From Diphasiastrum complanatum (Eukaryota; Streptophyta; Lycopodiopsida; Lycopodiales; Lycopodiaceae): 64,000 nt of DNA. The notes beneath the pieces were generated by a model. It worked only from the letters and a program-made list of their open reading frames with translations, did no database searches and was not told the DNA's origin. A program made the translations under genes and the position numbers. Positions 26,330-40,600 of this stretch are shown here, piece by piece; positions within the stretch are counted from its first letter, which is position 1, and each line of letters starts with the position of its first letter. The DNA lies in assembly GCA_029204225.1 (NCBI GenBank), contig CM055092.1:100310200-100374199 (forward strand), written 5' to 3'.

Positions 26330-26830
26330 GTCGCAAATCCTCTCACTTCGCAAATTTCGGGAAGTGGCTGGCAACATGCCTCATTCAAAATAGACGACCT
26401 TCGACATTTTCTCTCTCTTCGAGATTTTGTGAAAAACCGAAGGTGCTCGTAAACAATTTAAGGTGCCCTTAAAAAGTTGAAGGTGCTCTCAAAAAGGCGA
26501 AGATGTCTTTAACAATTTAGCTTTTCCACACTTTTCGGGAAAATGTGAAAAAACCGAAGGTGCCCTTAAAAACAAGGCAAAGGTGCCTTTAACACTTTAA
26601 CCCTTAAAAATAGATGACATTCTGGAATTTTCTCTCTCTTCGCATTTTTCAAAAAAATGCGAAAAAGTCGGTGTTGAAAATAGTTAAATTGTTGAACTGT
26701 GAGCAAGTTGACTTCTTCAAAATAATTGAACTAAAGAAGTCGAAGGCAAGTGTCGCAGTTTTCAAAAATTGCAAAATATGCGAACTGTGCGACACTTAGT
26801 GTATTTCTGGAGACTGTCTCTCCAAAAATA
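26330..26830 (-). repeat. motif-rich copia leader
   Basis: Upstream of the copia relic (minus strand). It consists of repeated short words such as CCGAAGGTGC, AAGGTGCCCTTAA and ACCTTCGACATTTTC, with hairpin-like pairs such as TTCGCATTTTTC / AAAAATGCGAA. No coding sense. Confidence 0.55.
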
Positions 26831-28030
26831 GAGACATTTTTACCATTTATGTCAGAGACATTTATTGGGACCTTGTCGCTTTCTCTTCTTTCAAGTTAAT
26901 GGGTTGAGTTCAAAATTATAGAGTCATGTGGTCTCATTCATGGTTTGAAAACTTTTGATTTCCTCTGGTTTCTAAGATAAACATTTGTTTGTAAGAACCC
27001 GATTTTCACTTATCCACCCATGGGCTAGCATAAGTCCACCTTGGTTTTGGAAAATAAATAAATAATTGTTTGTAAAAATTTGTGGTATTGATATGTTGTT
27101 TTCTTTTATGTTGTGTGGTGTCTTTGTGTAGATGAGTAGAGTCAAATCTCAACCCTCAAGCAAAGAGAAAGAGGTCCACACAAGGATGAGTTATTGTTTT
27201 GACATTTACCTTTATTTACTTGTAAGCCTAAAACATAAAAATTTATTAGGCTAGTCTTAAAATACCAGGAGATAAGCTCATTTTAGAAAATGGTTTACAC
27301 CCCCCCCCCCCCCCCCCCCCCCCCTTATGCCTACCCTTCACATCAATACTAGCATAAGGTACAAGGAAGGCCACTTGTTGAAGGTAGGCCCTACGTGAAA
27401 TTGGATAATGTAGCATATACATCAATTAGACATGCGATAATGGCCCTACTGGTTAATAGGAGTAAGTGAAAGTATGTCGTGACCTGCCATGGCAAGTGGA
27501 CATATGTCATGATCCGGTCGTGTTGGCATTCTTCTTGCCACATAGCATGCCACCTAGGGCCAAGTCTCACTTTTTGTGACAGGAAGGGAGTCTCCTTGAA
27601 GAGACTTTAACATTTGAGAGAAGAGTATTTTGGGTCCTCTACACTTGAAAACCTTCTATGATATTCCATTACTAGTGGGATCAAAACTCAAAGTTCAATG
27701 TCAAACACGTGGCTCAATGTCAAAATTGTAGGTCTTGGAAGCTACAAAAGTAGTCATATCTTAAAGTTGAATGGAATATTGATAGGCATCCAATGATAAG
27801 AGCTTGGCTTGTGGGTTTACCCAATGCCCACCCACTTTATAGCCCACATATTCGTGTGACATCACCTTGTGCCTTTGTGCCCCTGTGGGGTCATTAGTCT
27901 TGTTGGAGTCAAGGGTGTTGACTCAATTGGTTATCTTGACATCCAAAGTTTCTTTGGTCTCAAGTTCGAGCCTTCCCTTGGAAACCAAGAAGCATTAGTC
28001 TTGTTGGACAAAGTTTGATGGCAAGCTTTG
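26831..28030. other. unassigned sequence with poly-C tract
   Basis: No gene recognised. 27298-27324 is a run of about 27 C residues, a place where read and assembly length is unreliable. Confidence 0.5.
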
Positions 28031-28039
28031 ATTCTTAAG

Positions 28040-28235
28040 GTCCAATTGGTGCTTGGATGAGAGCTAAAACTTAAAGTTGAAGGCCTCCTTCATGATCATT
28101 GCTGCTTGGATGAAAGTTTTAAGGTTGCTTATTGGAGGTTGTTGATTGGTGCTTGGACTAAAATTTGAAGGTTGCCCATGCTTGGATAAAATTTTACTCT
28201 TAATGGATGATGATACTTGGATGAAATTTGAAGGT
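28040..28235. repeat. degenerate short tandem repeat
   Basis: About five irregular copies of a unit near TGCTTGGATGAAATTTGAAG (often followed by GTTGCCC), separated by variable spacers. Old minisatellite-like sequence with no coding sense. Confidence 0.5.
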
Positions 28236-28239
28236 TGCC

Positions 28240-31100
28240 CTTTGAGATAATTGATTATTCTATGAAGTTTGAGGAGCGCTTTAGGACATTGTGAGTATTG
28301 TCCTTCATGATGTTCTTGCTTTTTTTACAAAGTTTAAAGTATACCCTTCATGCTTGTTTACCTATGTATTGTTCCTTAATAAGCCAGTTTCATATCATTC
28401 TTGTCATATGAGGGCAATCCTTCCAAGTTAGGTTGTTAATAAACAAACAAAAATGGAGGCTAAGAAGATGTTATTTGTGATTTCTATATGGAAACCCAAA
28501 GAGATGCTCAATGGTAAGCCATGTTGGATAAGAGCTGCTACTATGTCCTCCTTGACGTAGGCTTCAATCTTGACTACTATGGAATCTAGATATCTTGAAG
28601 CCTTATGCTCCAAACTTTTCTTGGCCTTTCTATGAATGTACAATGTATATGCTGTGCAAAATTTGATCATGCTACAAGAGAAACTATAAGTGCAACAAAA
28701 AAAACTAAAGCTGAAATTCCATGGCTCATGGAGCCTACAAAGCCTACTCCAAACTCCTTAATTTCACCAAACCAAGGACTGAAAATTGCCCTAAATATAG
28801 TTGTGGAAGGTCTTTTGTACCCGACCAACGATTGAAGAACATGTGTTCTTGTGTGTCTATGATTTTGTTAGCTAGTTCTCTATTATTTACCAAGATAATG
28901 ACCCTCTTAATTGTTTTAACCCTCTCCTATGATCTTCTTCTCTTAAATCACAACCTTTTCCAACAATTAATGGCTTCCATGTGACTACCCTATTTTATAA
29001 TTTGAAGTAGGATTGTGTTGACAATCTAGGCTTTGGGCATCTCATTTCAACAACATTTGTAATATCCAAAGCACTACACTCAAGGCTTGTACATCACTCC
29101 CCCCCAATCATAAAAGACCTCAATCTGTCTCCTTTAGATGATTAGCACAAAAACGTGTATACATCTAATTTTCTACTTTAGATTGGATTCATAGCAATGT
29201 TTGTGGTCTAATGTTGTTTTATTTCTCCCTCTTCCTGCACTCTTGTTAAACAATACATATATATTATTTTTGGAGACAAAAGTGTTGCATTGTCTAACCA
29301 AGAGGCTTTCAAAGATTGGCAAGTTTTGAAAGTGCCTGTTGTGTGGAAGAATTGACTAGTAGTTGCTTTTGTTGAAAATAATTTCTGGGTTCTCTCACTT
29401 ACGCCTCTTTGTATAAATAGTCAATACTTTTAATCTGTTTTCTAGTTATTAAATGTATGTGTGAATGCCAATTCTTCTTATCGGCTCTCTGCAACATCTC
29501 TAATGTGCTACTTAGTTCAACAACTCATTTTCCTACTAGTTAAGTTTTGTAAGATTGTTAAGCTAGCTAGATATTTTTTGTAAGACATCAATTAGGGCCC
29601 TCCCAATGATCTTCTATTTGGTTAAAGTCTTGGATGGGCCTTTCTGGACCCTCGACAATGGTACATTATTGTAGTGGTAGGGTAGATTTGACGGAATCTT
29701 GCCAAATAATTGATTTCTAATGAGAAAATATTAGTTTGTCAATCTCCTACGAGTTTTGTAGGCTTTTGAAATTAGTCAAGCATAGTTTAAAGTTTTATGG
29801 ACATTCATGCTTGTGATTTCATGCATGTAGTCCAACCCATTTTCCAAAAGCACCTTAAGCATAATCATCTAGGCATTTTGAATTTTAAAGATTTTTGGCA
29901 TTTTAGTTTTGGAGTTTAGAAATTTTTCTCAAATTTTCCCTTACTTATTGGGCAATTACAATATGAATCAATCATTAGAGAACTTGGCCCTACTCCTATA
30001 GCGATATGACTAATTTTTTAGATCAAAATCCAAATCTCAATATTCGATAGGTTTCTCCAATAAGTTGTAAGTTGTAAGTTGGCTGGGACTTCCTTCCTTT
30101 GCTTTAAGTCACAATTTCGACTTCAACTTGATTATTAGTTTCATATTGTTTTCTTGCTAGAAAATCTAGAAATTTGTTCGACATGGTGAATAACAAACTG
30201 CTTTGTGGGGTTTTTGTTTTTGATTAGCCATTACATAGCAAGATGTTCGCTAATAAAATTCCATAGAAATGTTTGTGAATGAGTCCAAGGTAGTAGTCAA
30301 CTGTGGTCTTAATTCAGAGTCAGTAGCTACTAGTTGATTAGGTTTCAAGTAAATATCATGCAATAATGTTTGAGTATTGTATTATAATGGCATATAATTT
30401 GACTAATTCAGGCTTTATAATAGTTGCACATACAAGGACATACAAAAGAGAGCAAGAAAAAGTTTGATGAGCTCAAACATGTAGTTTTTTGAAACCTAAA
30501 AAGCATCCCTATCCAAAGATGGGTAGGAGAGCATTCTCAATCTAGATTGAGGGTGCAAGGTCAGGTCCACCCCACCCTCATCCTAAGATTTGGATCGCCA
30601 AAAAAGTGATATCACGAGGGAAGCCTCTCCATCAGGATGGAAACTTCTCGAAAGGTGGATGAGACATGAAAACTTCTCGAAAGGTGGATGAGACATGAGA
30701 CTAGAGTCTCTAGGCACCCTAAAGTCAGAGTTGAATACTAGTATAAGGTGTTCCATATCTTTGTATGTGAGTGAAAATTGACAAAGGCCTTTAAGAATGA
30801 ATTGTACTTTTTGGCATTAGTACACACAGTCCACTATTCTTTCACTAGTCTCCCCTACTACCTCTTCCTCCTCCTAGTTCTCCCTAGTCATGTATAGATG
30901 ATAGCCCCCCCCCCAGCAAAAGGAAAAATAAAAAAAGCACGAAAACTCTCGCTATTCATATTTCTTCTCTATTCATGTTTCTTCTGGATCGTTCTCTTTC
31001 TCTGTTCACGTGTCTACCCTATCATGAAAGCATAGCGCAGCAGCAGCGATGTGGTCTGATGTAGAGGTTTGCCGCTATGACGCATTCAGGCTGCTGAACA
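28240..31100. other. unassigned sequence upstream of the ceramide synthase gene
   Basis: No gene supported. Two adjacent 28-bp copies of AAACTTCTCGAAAGGTGGAT plus GAGACATG lie at 30637-30692. The short frames at 28428-28984 resemble nothing known to me. Confidence 0.4.
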
Positions 31101-31177
31101 ATGCCATATGCTCATTTTCTATGGCTGCTGTCAACGTTGCGGGGACAAGGGAAGCAGCAGTTGGATTGCCATATCAA

Positions 31178-31640
31178 CAATCTGGAAACTGAAGCAGCTG
31201 TTATGTTCAAAACAGTATTCAAACCAAGCAGCAAACCAATAGCTGTTTTGGTAAATATTCAAACAAAGCAGCAAAGCGGGAATCCAAGCACGACGACGAA
31301 TATAAAAGACACGGTTCATTTGTGCATCTTAAATATTGTTACAAGCTAGCAAAGATTTGCGATGCCGGCAAAGGTTTGGTGAAGAAGATCTAATAATATA
31401 GACGGGGATGGAGTCAGCAGTTCAAGTGCAATAGAAAAGATCTGGAAACTGAAACAGCTGTTTTGTCCAGAATATTAACATAAGGCAGCAAAGCAGTAGC
31501 TGTTTTGCCTAATATTCAACAAAGCCAGAGAAAGCGACAAACGCCAAAGACACTGTTCGTTTGTGTTTCTCAAGAAGCAAAGATTTGCGAAGCAGGCAAC
31601 GGTTTGTTGAATAAGCGATAGTAATATCAATGGGGATAGA
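31178..31640 (+). repeat. duplicated leader and start region of the ceramide synthase gene
   Basis: Two diverged copies, at about 31178-31420 and 31438-31640, spaced about 260 bp. Both begin ATCTGGAAACTGAA, contain AGCAAAGATTTGCGA and end around the start codon. In the first copy the position of the start codon reads ACG. The next ATG there (31408) opens an eight-codon frame closing with TAG at 31432-31434, which would be an upstream ORF if transcription starts further up. Confidence 0.75.
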
Positions 31641-34600
31641 GTGGCCAGATTGGGAGGCAGAAAGCTATCCGACGTTGGAGGATCTTGCCATCATGGCTCC
31701 CGTTTTTGCAGCTCTGTTTCCTACCATTCGCTTTCTCTTGGATCGCTTCTGTTTTGAGGTCAGCTTCTCTAACTAGGGTTTACCACAACACTTTATATTT
31801 CCTTTGAAAAGATCTTCGCATTGATATCCTTGAATTCTACTCCTTTTTTTCCCCTTGCTAGCATGAGCTTATATGGCAGATGTGTTCGTTTAACCTTTTG
31901 TCATTCTCATTTATTTTGAGGTTTTCTAGATTAAAGGCCTGAGAATATTAATCTGCTGCGTGAATGTAGGGGAATGGGGAGTCCTTGAAGCAATGATGGC
32001 TATGGAGGGATAGCGGTTTAGCAGATTGATTTGGCAGTTCAATTTTGATGTGTGATTAATCTATCGAGCAGATTATTATGCATTTCCTTGTACTGCTGTT
32101 TCCTCGACCATACTGTATTCTGAATGCGTTGAGTCCTAGGAAAATTCTATTCCATTCATAGAAGTTCTTGTCAAGTGCTTGCCAAAGGATTCAAAAAAGC
32201 CCCAAAGAAATTTCCAAATTAAAATTTCTTTTAGGAAAAAGGGGGGAATTATTGAATTTTGCTAGGTGCACTAGATACTCAATTTGATTCCCAAATGTAA
32301 AACCCTTTGATTTAAGATTCTTTCTTTGGACCTATGGATTGGTTGCCTATTTTGAAACCCATTTTGAAATGGAATGTATTTCAGAATGGCTTTTCGAATG
32401 CATTATGTATAGAAACATGGGTCCTTTAATTTGTTTTTGTGGAACAGATTTCTTTAATATTGTTTGCAATTTCTCAAAAATTAGTGATTAATAGAGATGT
32501 GTATTTCCAGGGTGGGGTGTGTGTGTGTGGGGGGGGGTTCCCCTTCTTGCATGGATTGAGGCACATACATCACTTCCCAAAAACTCAGGATAATAGTGAT
32601 CAATCTAAATCTCCTCTCTAAGGTCTTCAAGAAAACATGGATCATCAACAAGTACAAATGATATTTTTGCTTTTTCTTTACCTCTTTACCTTCATTTGAG
32701 TGTGCTCTTCATTGGATTGCGATGCCATGAATAGATATTGATCTTCTTCTTGCCATTTTCCCACGAAGTTTGTTATAAATCATCTTCTTCACCATCTTGA
32801 TGGGTTATAATTTGGTCTCCAATTCCTCTTATAGTGTTTGCATATTGCTTGATTTGACATTCAGCTTCCACATGGCCTATTTTACCTCTATAGAAACATG
32901 GCCCTTGTCTTTGATTCACCTTAGAATCATTCTTGAATCTACATTTGGGTTCATAAATGATTGTGTTTCCGACAATGGAAACAATTCCCTCTTTTTTGTG
33001 GAACAGATTTCACAACTAATGTGTCATGCCCACGTTCGGACTGATCTCAAATTATTATCCTGAAGGTTGTCAGTAGGCCTACCTCGACCCGTAAACTAAT
33101 TATGATTATGAGGGGTTGGGGCCCTCTTGGATTTATGGTCATATTAAATGGTTGGAGGCCTAAAAACTCGTGATGGTGGATTTGTATGGGTCTATCTGTG
33201 ACTCATAGGAGAAAGTGTATGAGGTGGCCTAGTTAGGCTGCGGAGTGTCCAATGAGGTGTCACAGTGCACTACTAGTGGTGCATGGGCCTTGGAGGGTAT
33301 AAGTATACCCATTGACCTCTCATTAGTGTACGCTTGATTTTGATTTTGATTTTTGCTTTCAAGTCCAACACCCGGATTCAAAGACTAGGCAAACCGCAAC
33401 AAAGAAGCAATAGGGAATCGGATGGTGGGTAAACCAACCCAACCATACCTAGATTGATCGGATCTAGCCCCCAAGCTATGGATCAATCACTCAATAGGAG
33501 AGAGGAGTCACACCGTACACCCGGTATTTCACGTAAGTCGACTTAAGAAAAGTCTAAGTAGAGGGGGACATCTTGGTTCTGGAGAATCGAGATCGATTGC
33601 ACCTGTTGGAAGAATCATCGGGTGTGACTCGACTTGAACTTGAAAAGATTTTGGATACCAAACTTAAACGCTTGCAAAATCGTATAGTTACCGAGCATCT
33701 GGTTTGATGGAAAGGTGTACAGACGATGATGACTTTTGGGAGCAGGATGGTAGCTTGAAAAGGAACTTCTCTAACTTTAAGTTCTGAGCATAAGGGGGGC
33801 AGAATGTCATGCCCACATTCGGACTGATCTCGGGGTTATTATCTCATAAGGAGGTCAGTAGGCATACCTTGACCCGTAAATTAATTATGATTATGAGGAG
33901 TTGGGGTCCTCATGGATTTATGGTCATAATTAATGGTTGGAGGCCTGAAACTCAAGATGGTGGATTTGTATGGGTCTATCAGTGACTCATAGGAGAAGTG
34001 GATGAGGTGGCCCAGTTAGGCTGCGGAGTGTCCAATGTGGTGTCACAGTGCACTACTAGTGGTGCATGGGCCTTGGAAGGTATAAGTATACCCATTGGGC
34101 TCTCACTAGTGTATGCTTGATTTGATGATAGTAGCTACATGTTTTGCGTTCGTTTTGGGAAGTCCAATTGGTAAGCCAAGGTTCCTATCCTCTTTAGGAT
34201 ATTATACATTCCCGTGCGTTTAGATCTTCCTATTTAACTTGTCCAGTGCCATAGTTGCTTGTCAGACATGTTTACCCGCTCTATGCATGGCATAATTGTT
34301 TTTAATTGGTAGAGCCCTAGTTTAATCACTTGCCTTCACGGGTGATTTTGGGTGTCATATCATGAGCAGCCTACCTTGAAACATGCAAGAAAGTAATTTT
34401 GGTCCAGTATTTTATACTATTACTCTGTTTATATTCATGGAAGTTTTTCCTTTCTAATTATAAGTTGTTGATAAATATAAAAGGTTCTTACTTTTATCAA
34501 AGTAGGACAAAGAATCTACCATTGCAAAACTTATGGGTTGTTGCTTGCATGCTTGAACTTACTTGCAGATTGTGGGAAGACGATTGTTTCAAAAGAAGCA

Positions 34601-37600
34601 CGAAGCATCTACAAAGAAGCTAATTGATGATGATAAAATAGAGCTAGAGAAGAAACTTGTCAAGTTCAAAGAATCAGGATGGAAATGCGTGTACTACTTG
34701 TCAGCTGAGGTATTTGCTTTATTAATAACATACGAAGAACCTTGGTTTTGGGATACTAAATACTTCTGGAAGGGTCCTGGAGAGCAAGTTTGGCCTGACC
34801 AAAAAGTCAAGTAAGGTTTTTCTATTTACATCCTTTAAATAGATGCTAAGAAGGTTTAGTACATTCTTAGTGAATGATAGTGGAAAATCAAAGCTCTTGC
34901 TATTACGTGAGTGTTTGACATGGACTTCAATTTACAAATAAGCTAAAAGCTATCAAAAAAAGGAAAGTGTTGTGTCCTTTGTGTAAGCATTTCATTCCAT
35001 GAATTTGTCCTATTTTTGCCCCAATTATTACTTGCTTTGGTTCTTCAAACTTGGGAATGTGGTTTGCTTAATTAGAGTGCCTTTTACAAGTTAAGCGAGT
35101 AGGTTTGAATCATAGTACCCCCTGGTACCGCTGGTATGGTACCGCCGGTACCATATCAGTGGTACCATCGGTACGGTACCGCCCTGGGATCCGCAATACC
35201 AAGGCGGTACCATTTCTAATATTTTTTTTAATTTTTTAATATATTTAATAATTTCTTTTTGCCTATTACCTACCAAAAAAGGACAAAAGAATGGAAAAAA
35301 AAGGGGTATTGGGTGTAAAAAAAACGGGTACAGTACATGGTGCAGGGGACTGGTGCAGTGGCACATGGGCACTGTGGGTGAGCAGACCATGGGGCCAATG
35401 GGAGACCAACACAAGGGGGGAGCATCACATGGGGGCAGGTACAAAGGCACATGGGCTCTGTGGGTGAGCAGACCATGGGGCCAATGGGAGACCAACACAG
35501 GGGGGGAGCATCACATGGGGGCAGGTACAAAGGCACATGGATGGATCATGGGGATCCACATGGCCGATCAGGCTGTGGGGATAAATAGGCACTTACAATG
35601 CCATTGTGGTCGGCATTTTCAAAGGCTGTGAGAGAGCTAGTAATAGACAGTGAGAGAGCAAGCGAGAGCCGGTGACAAGCTGTTTGAGAACCAGGGTGCT
35701 GTGAGAGGGTGTTCAAGGACCAGGGTGCTGTGAGGAGAAGGTCGATCGAGATGGCAGAGCGCATACCACCGAAGCCCGAGGGCGAAGCCAGGAGGAAGCT
35801 TGAGGAAGATATCCGAAGGCACAACGAGAGACATCGAAAGCAAGAGGCAGATATCCGAGAGATGCTGTGACAGACTCGACAGAGAAATCCGGAACCGGAG
35901 CCACCCGCCCCCGTTGTGGATCCTATCCCCGCTGTTGAGTTGGATCTGGATGAGCAGATCGGAATGAATTTCACACGACGGCAGCTCATCATGGTCAGGG
36001 AAAGGGCGGCCAGACGTCGGGCTAACTAGGAGGCAGCTCGGACTAACCGGGAGGCAGAGCAAGAGCGACAAAACAATGCACCAGACGAGGGCGAGGAGTC
36101 GGTGGAGGATCAGTGAGGGATGTTTAGAATAGATAAGGTCCAGCCGTATGTGGCAGACTGTTGCTATGTAGTTTTCGGCAGTTTATGGTGCATCAAATAA
36201 CTAGATGGCTGCTTAAAAAAGTGACAGTATATGTGATGTTATCTTGATACAACAGTTGAATATATACATAGTTGTTTTTTGTGCAACGCGAGCCTGGTCA
36301 TGTAAGATGCAATCTCTGTAATTTTTTTAAATGCAGATGTATTACATGTGTTTATGAAATGTCGTTTGTGGGTGTAGGGGTGATTGTTGTGCTCATGATG
36401 TAGGTGCATATATGTGAAGCTAGCATTCACTTCAAACGAAATTAAATGAAAAAAGGATTCACACACGCACATAGAATTCGACATAAAATTGAAAATACAG
36501 CATCACATGTACAGATCGACATACGCACAATGTGCAACAAATAATGTAGGCCAAACACTGTATATAATGTGAAAAATCATCTGAGTACAATGGTAGATCG
36601 TTTGCTAGAGACAAACTTCTGAAACTAAAACAACGGAGCCACAATCAATGCTCTGGCTCTGACTCAGACGAATGCTCTGGAGACAACTCAGGGCCCCGAG
36701 CTGACTCTCGCAGCCGATATCTCTGCCTGCTGTGTATCCAAGGAGGAGGACTCATCACCCTCATCCTCCCAATCTGCCTCCGCATCAGCCCCTAAGCAGG
36801 CCAAACCAACAACACCTGCTCCAACTAGTTGTGATACTGCACCTCTACCTGTACCTGGAGCCCTACGTGGTCGTCCTCTCCTCCCTGGCAGTTTCTGTGC
36901 CTTGCCTTTCTTGTTCGGTGCACCCTTGGGCCTTCCTGGTCTCTTGCGGACAAGAGGAGCTGGCAATGCCTCGTCACCCCCATGCAAATCACCTGGCTGG
37001 CTAGGCTGGGCCGAAGCTGAGGCCGGCTGGGATAGGGAAGCAAAAGAGCACCTGAGCGAGGAGGATGAGCTCGGGGAGTGTGTGCCCGTGGGGCTGCTGT
37101 AGGTGGAGGAACTGGCTGTGCAGGAGGCGAGTACAGCGGCAATATGTACTGAAAGGGGCGTTGCGGTGGCCGGTAATGGTACATCCTGGGTGCTGTCAAA
37201 GGGGGAGCCAGTGGAGTGGGTGCTGCCAAAGGATGAGGATGTGGAGTGGGTGTTGCCACTGGAGGAGCAGCTGGAGGAGCCACTGTGGATGTGGGCGTTG
37301 CGAGAGAAAACCTGGGCACAGATGGTGGCCTGCCATGGAGACCTGGTGCTACAGAAGTGGACGGCGATGGAGGGACTGCAGGCCTAAATGGCATCGGTGG
37401 CACTGGAGGAGCTGTGCGACGCACATACACCCTTTGAGGAGCTAGGGGAACTGTAGGCACCTCATGCGGCTGCTCTGGCTGGGACTGTGTATGGCATGCT
37501 GGCAAGAGATGATGGGGGCGCCCTGACACTCGGCATCTGCTGGGCCTCTGAATCCAATGTGGCAACCAAGTCGTCCAGTTGGGCATTTGAATACAAATGC

Positions 37601-40600
37601 TCTGGGCTCTGGGACTCATCCTGTGCACCAGCCTCTAAATCATCCTGTGCACCAACCTTTGAATCATCCTGTGCACCAACCCCTGAATCAACCCGAGCCT
37701 CATCCCGTGCCTCATCATGTGCACCCTGTAGACCCTGCATGGCCTCCCAATCTGTGCAATCAAAGTCATCTGGTGCCTCCTATGGTGTGCTGTCGTAGTA
37801 ACGGCCATGACTTTGTATTGCACGCATCCAAACATATGCTGGACCGGCATCTAAATCACTCTGCCCTCTATGAAGAGCCTCCTCCATCATGTCGGCATAG
37901 GTAGGTATGCCACTGGCCCCCCCTGTGTGCCTTGCCTGTCTCCCGGTATAACCTGTGGCATGTGTCCCACCTCTGCCACGTGATGCACCTGTGACCCCTG
38001 CCCGTGGCGTGTGCTCTGCACCTGTATCATCCGCCTCATCCCTCTCTGATCTGGCTAACACAACCTGAATGGGCTCATCCTCATCATGCTCATTCTCTGA
38101 CACTGGCTCATTTGCCTCATACAATGGGGGCTCTCTGTGCTCAAGCCCAAGCTCTCTCTCTCTCTCATCTCGGCAAGCTCCCTCTCTCTCTCTGCCATCA
38201 ACTGTGTGCCCAGGTCATCTGCAGGCATGGGATGGGTACTGTTCGTAGGCAAGTCAACCTGGCGCTCCAAATCAGATATCTTCGTCTGCAAGGTTTAAAA
38301 TTTGCATGTCAGAGAGACAACTTTATGAAGAAATGAAACCAACGTACTAGGAGTCAACCAACATGCTATGGGAGAATAGCTAATCACCTGCAATGCGCTC
38401 GTAATGGTCGGAAGTCTCCTGGCGAGACGTGCGTTGGTGCTATAGAACACCAACCGCTCCAACTGACTCACTGACAACCGGTTTCTTCTCCTCGTGTGAA
38501 TCAGTGCCCATGTGCTCCAATTACGCTCACACACGGAGGTAGCACAGTCCTGTGGTACGTGCAATGAAATGCTTCAGCACATGTGCACGGGTGTAAGGTC
38601 AACGAAACACAGCAATGGAGGATGAAATGAGATGCATACCTGAGAAAGGACACGCAGTGCAAGACGCTATACGGATGGATAGGTGCTACCGAACATGGTC
38701 CACCATGTAATGGGAAGCTGCCTCCTCTCTGGATCCTGAGCAGCCGGGTGGCCGAACGTGCCCATGCCCAAACGAAATGCAGCGAGCTCCTCCATGAGCC
38801 TGATAGGATCCAAACCTATTTGTGGACCCACCCTGTGAATGTACTGAAGCCAATCGGCCTCGAGCTCCCTGTCTGCGATTTGTGTCGGAGAGAGGAAGAG
38901 GGGATGCAGCATGTGTGCAACGTTGTGGATACTCCTGTGGAAGTAGTTCCACCGCGTCTCCCATATGAACTTCAGCTCTGTCATCCTGCAGGTGAGAGGC
39001 ATGTGGTTTAGGGCATTATGAAAATAACTTAACACTGACAGAAAAACAAACTAGCAATTACTAAAAAGATAAAGGCCAATTACATTACTATACTGCTTAC
39101 CTCTCTGGCTGCAAGATGGGCAGCTGCAGGAACTGTCCAATCCGGTCCATGAGCTCATATACAAGTCCAAGTGTCGACCCCTCGCTGTCAGCCATGCGGA
39201 GCACAATGTAGAGTGGTCGAAGCAGTCCTGACAATGTCTGTGCATCCCTCCAGAACTGGTCTCCCCTCACCGTGGAAGAAAAGTGCTCCCCATCCTCAGT
39301 GTGCGGAAATGTACTGGCACCCCAAAGATCACTGGCAACCATCTGTAGAAGTTGGGCCCTGCACCTGATCAAACGGTCGATGACCACCAAGTCGAATGCA
39401 AAGCGCGTGGGGGCTGGCTTACGGAGGTCCAGATGGCTGAACACCCGGAACATGGCAAGAACACGCCTCTTTCTGGTGACAAAAGTCACCAGGAAGAGGG
39501 CCTCCCGGATGATGGCTCTAACCCAGGGAAGTGCACCTATGTCCCCCATGAGAAGGTCTATGCCGTGCGCCGCACAGGGGGTATGGATGATGTGAGGGAA
39601 CTCGGCCTCTAGTAGGACACCCATCTAAACACAGTTGGTGGCATTGTTCGTCACCACCGTAACGACATGTTGGGGGCCTATGGACAGTATGGAAGACCTA
39701 ATGACACCGTACATGAAATCTGTAGATATGACTCTCCCCTCCCCTACTGCAATCCACGGCTCTCAAAAACTGTGTACCCATGCAGCTGGAGACCAAGATG
39801 TTGAGGATCGGCCGCCTCCTGACATCAGTCCAGCCATTGGACATGATGCTACATCCATATGTGGCCCAGTGGCGGCGTAGAGGCTCCATCTCTCTAGACA
39901 AGGACTCAACCCTATCTCTCAGCATGTGTGTGCGGACAACCTCCGAACCAGGGACTCTCCAACCAGGGCTGACAGACTGTGCAAGGCGGAATGCCCTTTT
40001 GAAGGGCTCAAAATCGGTGATGGCAAAAGGTAGGTTCAGCTCGTAAATCAAACTGGCCACGGCCTGTGTGGCCTCTCTGTCCATGTGCGGCTGATGCGCC
40101 CCACGAATGGTCTACTGCACAAGGGCTCTACCTGGTGGGCGACGGGTGGTGGACCTCCAACACGGTGCACCAACCGTGACAGGAATGGACGATGACGCGA
40201 CAGGTTGGGCACTGGTGGATGCATCGGCTGTAGATGTGGAATGGGGAGAGTGGGATGCACTGGCAGGGATGGGTGCAGCAGCATAGGTGGGGTGCACTGG
40301 TGGAGGGGCAACATCTGACATGGGGTACGAAAACTGTTGGCCGAGGAGGTCATCCGGATGGGAAGGGAAGGAAGAAGGGATCTCTTCCACATCCTCGAAG
40401 GCCTCAACAATAGCATCCTAGGCCTGCTCGGGTGGCGGAGAGTCCATGAGAAAGTCGTAAACCGGGGGCGTGCGAGCAACAGGACGTGGAGGTGGAACCA
40501 CAGTGGCAACTGGCGGACGCGAAATATGGATGGACAGACTAGGATTCGAACCCAGGACCTCCCTCATACTGGATGGCCGCCCTGTTTGATAGTTATCTCT

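Noticed and set aside
35353-35631. Protein-coding ORF in the GGTACC repeat
   Set aside because: It follows the 109-bp tandem duplication in several frames on both strands and has no homology I recognise.
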